DNA of 64,000 bases from the NCBI GenBank assembly GCA_016703535.1, contig JADJBV010000002.1, positions 310,001 to 374,000 on the forward strand. The letters run 5' to 3'. The stretch comes from Deltaproteobacteria bacterium. Lineage in GTDB: Bacteria; Myxococcota; Kuafuiibacteriia; Kuafuiibacteriales; Kuafuiibacteriaceae. Below, piece by piece: positions 60,049 to 64,000 of the stretch. A program made the position numbers and the translations under genes. The notes under the pieces were generated by a model. It worked only from the letters and a program-made list of their open reading frames with translations. It searched no databases and had not been told where the DNA came from. Positions within the stretch are counted from its first letter, which is position 1, and every line of letters begins with the position of its first letter.

Positions 60049-62522
60049 ACGCACCGAACACCCCCGTCACCGAACTCGCCGCGCGTGGGCCCGCACCGCT
60101 CGCGGCGAACCCGCACCTGGACCAGGCCATCCAGCGGGCGTGTGCGCGCATCGCGCCGACCTGGCCCCTCGATCGCCACATCGCCGTCAACCCCTTCTGG
60201 GCGTTGATCGACTCGCCGGTCGCGTCGGTGGCCGCCAAGCTGCAGGCCGTGTCGGGCGCTCAGCTGCTGATGCCGCGGGCCTGGTACCGGCAGGCCTACC
60301 GCGAAGGCCGACTCCGGGACGAACACCTCGAAGCCGCCCTCGAGGCGACCGGTGCGCCCCTCTCCTTGAGCGCGATCCTCGCCTTGCTCGATCAGGATGA
60401 ACCACCGATCGCGCCGAGGGCGCGGGTGTTGGACGTGGTGGACGCGGGGCGTGATCTGGCGCGGGCCCTCTCCTGGCGCGCCTTCGTCACCCAGAGCGTG
60501 AGCCAATTTTGTGCGGCCTACTTCGATGATGGTCAGGCCCAGCTGGGTCCGGCCCGGGAAGGGGGCCTCTACGCGACCTGGCTGAGACAAGCGCGGGTCG
60601 ATCGAGGCCCGGCCTTGCTGATGGGCGCTCACACGTACCGGGAGTTGGCCCAGGCGCTGCCGTCGACCGCTCGAGCGCTGATCGAGGCGGCGCTGGTGGC
60701 CCTTGAGATCCCCGCGTCTGCGCAAGAGGACTACCTTTGGAGTTTGCTCCTCGATCAGAACGGCTGGGCTTCTTGGTGCGCCTATCGGCGCTGGACCGCG
60801 GGGCTGGCGGGCGCCGACGACCAAACGCTCCCGGAGTTGTTGGCGGTCCGGTTGGCCTGGGAGTGGCTCCTCTACCAAAGCGGAGGCGAAGGGCTGGCCC
60901 GCCGCTGGAGGACCGCTCTGGCGGGCTGGCCTCAGGTCGACGCGGCCGCGGCCTCCGCGCGTCCTCACGACTGGGTGCTGCAGCGGGCGTTGGAGATCGC
61001 CTGGCGAGCGCCGGTCTTGCGGGCGCTGCCGTCGGGGCTGAAGACGGCGCGGCCCAGCGGCGCGGCGGTGCAGGCGGTCTTCTGCATCGACGTGCGGTCG
61101 GAGGTCTTTCGACGGGCGCTGGAGTCGACTACACCTGCGGTGCAGACCATCGGTTTTGCTGGGTTTTTTGGGGTCCCACTGGAGTACCAGCCCCTCGGGG
61201 CGCCGACGGCGCGACCGCAGCTGCCAGGGCTCCTCGCCCCGCGGCTGCGCGCGACGGACACCGGCCTGAGCCCGGAGGGCGCGGCGCAGAGGGCGCGGAG
61301 CCTCGAGCTGGCCGGCGGTTGGAGGTCCTTCAAGGTGGATCCGCTGGGTACCTTCACCTTCGTGGAGGCGCTGGGTCTTAGCTACGCCGGCAAACTCCTC
61401 CGGGCCGGTCTGGGCCTGGGCGCGGCCTCGGCGACGATCGGGGCGGGGTCGTCTGCAGCGCCGGAAAAACCGCGGCTCACAGGATCGGCGGCGGGGGTAC
61501 CGATCGGGCTGGAGGCCCGCTGTGATCTCGCGGCCGGGATGTTGCGGGGCATGAGCCTGACCCGCGACTTTTCTCGCCTCGTCTTGCTGGTGGGCCACGG
61601 CAGCACCACCACCAACAACCCCCACGCCGCGGGCCTGGATTGCGGGGCTTGTTGTGGACAAACCGGCGAGGTCAACGCCCGGGTGGCCGCCGCCTTGCTG
61701 AACGAAGCCGAGGTCCGACGAGGGCTGGCCGCTCGGGGGATCGAGGTCCCCGACGGCACCCGCTTCGTGCCCGCGCTGCATAACACCACCACCGACCAAG
61801 TGGAGCTCTACGAACTCGACGAACTCCCGCCCTCCCACCGCCCGGACGTCGAGGCCTTGGAGAGCTGGCTACGAGACGCGGGCGAGCGGGCCCGGGCCGA
61901 GCGGGCGCCGCGCCTCGGCCTCGAAGCGGTCGATCCCGCCCAGCTGCGCCGGGCCACCCAGGCGCGCACGACCGATTGGGCCCAGGTGCGGCCCGAGTGG
62001 GGGTTGGCGGACAACGCAGCCTTCATCGTCGCGCCCCGGGAACACTGCCGACACCTGAACCTGAAGGGCCGCGCCTTCCTCCATGAGTATCGACACCAGG
62101 AGGACCAAGGTTACGGCGTCCTCGAGTTGATCATGACCGCGCCGATGGTGGTCACCCACTGGATCAACTTCCAGTACTACGCCTCCACCGTGGACAACCG
62201 ACGATATGGGAGCGGCAACAAGGTGCTCCACAACGTGGTGGGTGGGCACCTGGGGGTGTTCGAAGGCAACAGCGGCGACCTGCGGATCGGCCTACCGATG
62301 CAGTCGCTCCACGATGGTCAACAGTGGGTGCACACCCCGCTGAGGTTGAGTGTGTTCATCGAGGCGCCGCGGGAGGCGATCGACGGGGTCCTCGGCAAAC
62401 ACGCCCACGTCCGCGCCCTGGTCGACAACGGCTGGCTTTCGCTCTTGCAGATCGACGAGCGGGAGGGCGTCATCTACGAGCGGCGCGGTGGGCGTTGGTC
62501 CCCGGAGCTGAGGCCGTCGTAA
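60045..62522 (+). CDS. dabA: DabA: carbonic-anhydrase-like subunit of DAB inorganic-carbon transporter (DUF2309)
   Basis: This 825-residue peripheral protein of the YbcC/UPF0753/DUF2309 family starts at a GTG overlapping the dabB stop. The beta-carbonic-anhydrase-like zinc site is complete: Cys347 and Asp349 in CIDVRSE, His518 in VGHGSTTTNNPH, and Cys533 in LDCGACCG. As I recall them, the Halothiobacillus ligands are C351, D353, H524 and C539, so the spacing agrees. With DabB it hydrates CO2 to bicarbonate one-way, powered by proton flow, and so accumulates inorganic carbon. Nothing key is missing, so it should be functional. Confidence 0.95.
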   Translation: MNAPNTPVTELAARGPAPLAANPHLDQAIQRACARIAPTWPLDRHIAVNPFWALIDSPVASVAAKLQAVSGAQLLMPRAWYRQAYREGRLRDEHLEAALEATGAPLSLSAILALLDQDEPPIAPRARVLDVVDAGRDLARALSWRAFVTQSVSQFCAAYFDDGQAQLGPAREGGLYATWLRQARVDRGPALLMGAHTYRELAQALPSTARALIEAALVALEIPASAQEDYLWSLLLDQNGWASWCAYRRWTAGLAGADDQTLPELLAVRLAWEWLLYQSGGEGLARRWRTALAGWPQVDAAAASARPHDWVLQRALEIAWRAPVLRALPSGLKTARPSGAAVQAVFCIDVRSEVFRRALESTTPAVQTIGFAGFFGVPLEYQPLGAPTARPQLPGLLAPRLRATDTGLSPEGAAQRARSLELAGGWRSFKVDPLGTFTFVEALGLSYAGKLLRAGLGLGAASATIGAGSSAAPEKPRLTGSAAGVPIGLEARCDLAAGMLRGMSLTRDFSRLVLLVGHGSTTTNNPHAAGLDCGACCGQTGEVNARVAAALLNEAEVRRGLAARGIEVPDGTRFVPALHNTTTDQVELYELDELPPSHRPDVEALESWLRDAGERARAERAPRLGLEAVDPAQLRRATQARTTDWAQVRPEWGLADNAAFIVAPREHCRHLNLKGRAFLHEYRHQEDQGYGVLELIMTAPMVVTHWINFQYYASTVDNRRYGSGNKVLHNVVGGHLGVFEGNSGDLRIGLPMQSLHDGQQWVHTPLRLSVFIEAPREAIDGVLGKHAHVRALVDNGWLSLLQIDEREGVIYERRGGRWSPELRPS

Positions 62523-62543
62523 AGGACCCGACCCGCGTCGGCG

Positions 62544-63560
62544 TCAACCGAGCGCGGTCAGGGCTGCGCTCAGGCTCTGGACGTCGCGGGCCGGTTGATC
62601 CCAGGAGACGACGAAGCGAGCTTCGCCCGAGCCCGCGGCGCCCCAATCGTAGAAGTTGAAGCCCGCGGCCCGCAGCCGATCGGCCTCACCGGGCCTCAAC
62701 TTCAAGAAGACCTCGTTCGCCTCGACCGGGTGGAGCAGCCGAGGCCCGGCCGCCGCGCCGATGGTCTGGGCGCCGGCGTTGGCTGAACGTGCGTTGTGGA
62801 GCCAAACGTCATCGGTGATCATCGCCAACAGCTGGGCCGCCTGAAAGCGCCCTTTGCTCGGCATCTGGCCGGCCCGCTTGCGGCGGTGGGGCAGCTCGGC
62901 GGCGAGGCGGGGATCGAAGAAGACGATGGCTTCGGCGGTCATGCCACCGTTCTTGATCGCCCCAAAACTCAACACGTCGACGCCGGCGCGCCAGGTGAGG
63001 TCACCCGGGTGGCAGCCGAGGTGGGCCACGACGTTGGCGAAGCGGGCCCCGTCCATGTGGACCCGGAGGCCGCGGGCTCGCGCCTCGGCGCAAAGCTGGC
63101 CCAACTCATCGGGGGTGTAAGCGCGGCCATATTCGGTGGCCTGGCTGACCGACAAGGCGCTGGGGCGGACCTGATGCACATCCCCCCGCAGGCCCGAGAG
63201 GCCCGCTGCCAGCGAGGCCGCGCTGAGTTTGGCGCCCTCACCTTCACAGAGGAGGAGCTTGGCGCCGCCCGCGTAGAACTCCGGCGCGCCCGCCTCGTCG
63301 ACCTGGATGTGGGCGTCCTGGTGGCAGACGATCGCCCCGAATGGCGGGGTCAGGCAGGCCAAGCCCAAGGCGTTGGCGGCCGTGCCCGTCGACACCGCCC
63401 ACACTCGGCATTCGGTGCCGAAGAGGGCGCTGAAGGCGCCGTCGAGGCGCTTCGACCACTCGTCGCCGTCGTAGGCCGAGACCGTGGCTTGGTTGGCGGC
63501 CGCGACCGCGGCCATGACCGCCGGGCAAGTGGTGGCGCTGTTGTCGGAGAGGAATCGCAT
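62544..63560 (-). CDS. Low-specificity threonine aldolase-like PLP enzyme
   Basis: This is a protein of about 338 residues of the beta-eliminating lyase family: FLSDNSATTCPAVMAAV at the start, VWAVSTGTAANALGLACL (PLP phosphate loop), VHMDGARFANVVAHLG (Asp binding the PLP ring) and DVLSFGAIKNGGMTAEA with the Schiff-base Lys. It probably splits threonine or a related beta-hydroxy amino acid to glycine and an aldehyde. The ATG at 63560 gives the normal N-terminus; the frame is open further upstream. It converges with dabA (21 bases between stops) and is not part of that operon. Confidence 0.9.
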   Translation of the reverse strand: MRFLSDNSATTCPAVMAAVAAANQATVSAYDGDEWSKRLDGAFSALFGTECRVWAVSTGTAANALGLACLTPPFGAIVCHQDAHIQVDEAGAPEFYAGGAKLLLCEGEGAKLSAASLAAGLSGLRGDVHQVRPSALSVSQATEYGRAYTPDELGQLCAEARARGLRVHMDGARFANVVAHLGCHPGDLTWRAGVDVLSFGAIKNGGMTAEAIVFFDPRLAAELPHRRKRAGQMPSKGRFQAAQLLAMITDDVWLHNARSANAGAQTIGAAAGPRLLHPVEANEVFLKLRPGEADRLRAAGFNFYDWGAAGSGEARFVVSWDQPARDVQSLSAALTALG

Positions 63561-63709
63561 CGGAGGAGGGCCACCTTGTTGCGGGGCCCGGCCTTGGTCA
63601 AGAGTTCCGCCGCCGAGGCCCGCACGTCGGGCCACCTCGGGATCGAGGGTTGGGATCGGCGGAGGTGGTGGTGAGCCCCGGGCCGATCCGCGCTAGGCTC
63701 CCGCCGCCC

Positions 63710-64000
63710 GTGCGGAAGTTGTTTCATCCAACGACCTGGTTCGTCTTGACCGCCCTGTTCATCGCTTACGCGACGACCATCCCTTGGGACTACACCCGGC
63801 CGCCCAGCTTGGACGGGGTGCACTGGGTCCCCGGCTGGGATTCGACCCGGGACCGGATCTGGTCGATCCCCGACATGGTGCAGAACGTGGTGTTGTTCGC
63901 GCCTTTTGGGCTGTTCGCGCACTTGGGGCTGGGGTTCGTGCGGCGTCGCGGGCCGGTCTTCGGCGCCTTGTTGGCGGGGTTGCTCGGGCTGTTGTTGTCG
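63710..64000 (+). CDS. VanZ-like family membrane protein, N-terminal part
   Basis: The frame starts at the GTG at 63710 and runs off the window end (97 codons). It begins VRKLFHPTTWFVLTALFIAYATTIP, a first membrane helix, and then has IPDMVQNVVLFAPFGLFAHLGL, which is the core motif of VanZ-like proteins, followed by a second and third hydrophobic segment. VanZ-like proteins are small membrane proteins of unclear function; some affect teicoplanin resistance. TTG is again the main Leu codon. The 149-base gap before it is a divergent promoter region with the aldolase gene. Confidence 0.75.
   Translation, partial: MRKLFHPTTWFVLTALFIAYATTIPWDYTRPPSLDGVHWVPGWDSTRDRIWSIPDMVQNVVLFAPFGLFAHLGLGFVRRRGPVFGALLAGLLGLLLS

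Overview
The window is about 64 kb of GC-rich, gene-dense bacterial chromosome. It most likely comes from a Myxococcota/Bradymonadota-type 'deltaproteobacterium'. The evidence is a set of hallmark proteins: a very large membrane Ser/Thr kinase, several lipoproteins with Asp/Gly-rich linkers directly after the lipobox Cys, three proteins with MYXO-CTERM-like tails (Cys, hydrophobic helix, Arg cluster), DUF4215 Cys-rich repeats, ASH/choice-of-anchor-D repeats and sigma-54 activators. GTG and TTG starts are common, and TTG is unusually favoured for Leu in most genes. No rRNA, tRNA, CRISPR array, intact insertion sequence or prophage was seen. No gap between genes exceeds 300 bases.

Layout. 1-264 is the end of a PaaZ/BoxD-type aldehyde dehydrogenase. 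415-5639 is a TPR/Ser-Thr kinase overlapping a dicarboxylate/amino-acid:cation symporter. 5579-7459 holds a hydroxylaminobenzene-mutase/styrene-oxide-isomerase-like membrane protein, its TetR-type regulator with a palindromic operator, and a DUF2461 protein. 7581-11704 is an NtrC-type regulator and a secreted MYXO-CTERM protein. 11892-17079 is an overlapping operon of TonB-dependent receptor, periplasmic binding protein and hybrid histidine kinase. 17198-25881 is rich in lipoproteins and also holds a LarA-family enzyme and a hemerythrin/flavodiiron-like fusion. 25904-27827 is a three-gene operon ending in a ParB-like protein. 28059-33234 holds a C-terminal processing protease, a DUF2334 deacetylase, an ATP-grasp/LMW-phosphatase fusion and a HAD phosphatase. 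33231-34684 is a small foreign-looking HTH/nucleotidyltransferase module whose nucleotidyltransferase has decayed.

34836-41735 carries a class II amidotransferase, PlsX, a large ASH-repeat lipoprotein and an O-antigen-ligase-like protein. 41746-42800 is a two-gene operon with a glycine-zipper protein behind a good sigma-54 promoter candidate. 43036-47383 holds a secreted metallopeptidase, a polyprenol-phosphate sugar transferase and GtrA. 47491-57254 holds DUF4091, lipoprotein, FMN and FAD oxidoreductase, glutathionyl-hydroquinone reductase and YbjN genes. 57462-62522 is a LysR-dabB-dabA inorganic-carbon uptake module whose Leu codon use differs from its surroundings. The window ends in a threonine aldolase and the start of a VanZ-like protein.

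The most striking signal that genes do not explain is a 16-base palindrome, TGCAAG-N4-CTTGCA. It occurs four times perfectly between 25886 and 31804, starting at and inside the ParB-like gene, and three more times with one mismatch further right. Other points of interest are the LysR-dab island, the sigma-54 glycine-zipper operon, the receptor/binding-protein/hybrid-kinase operon, and the phosphatase fused to an ATP-grasp enzyme.
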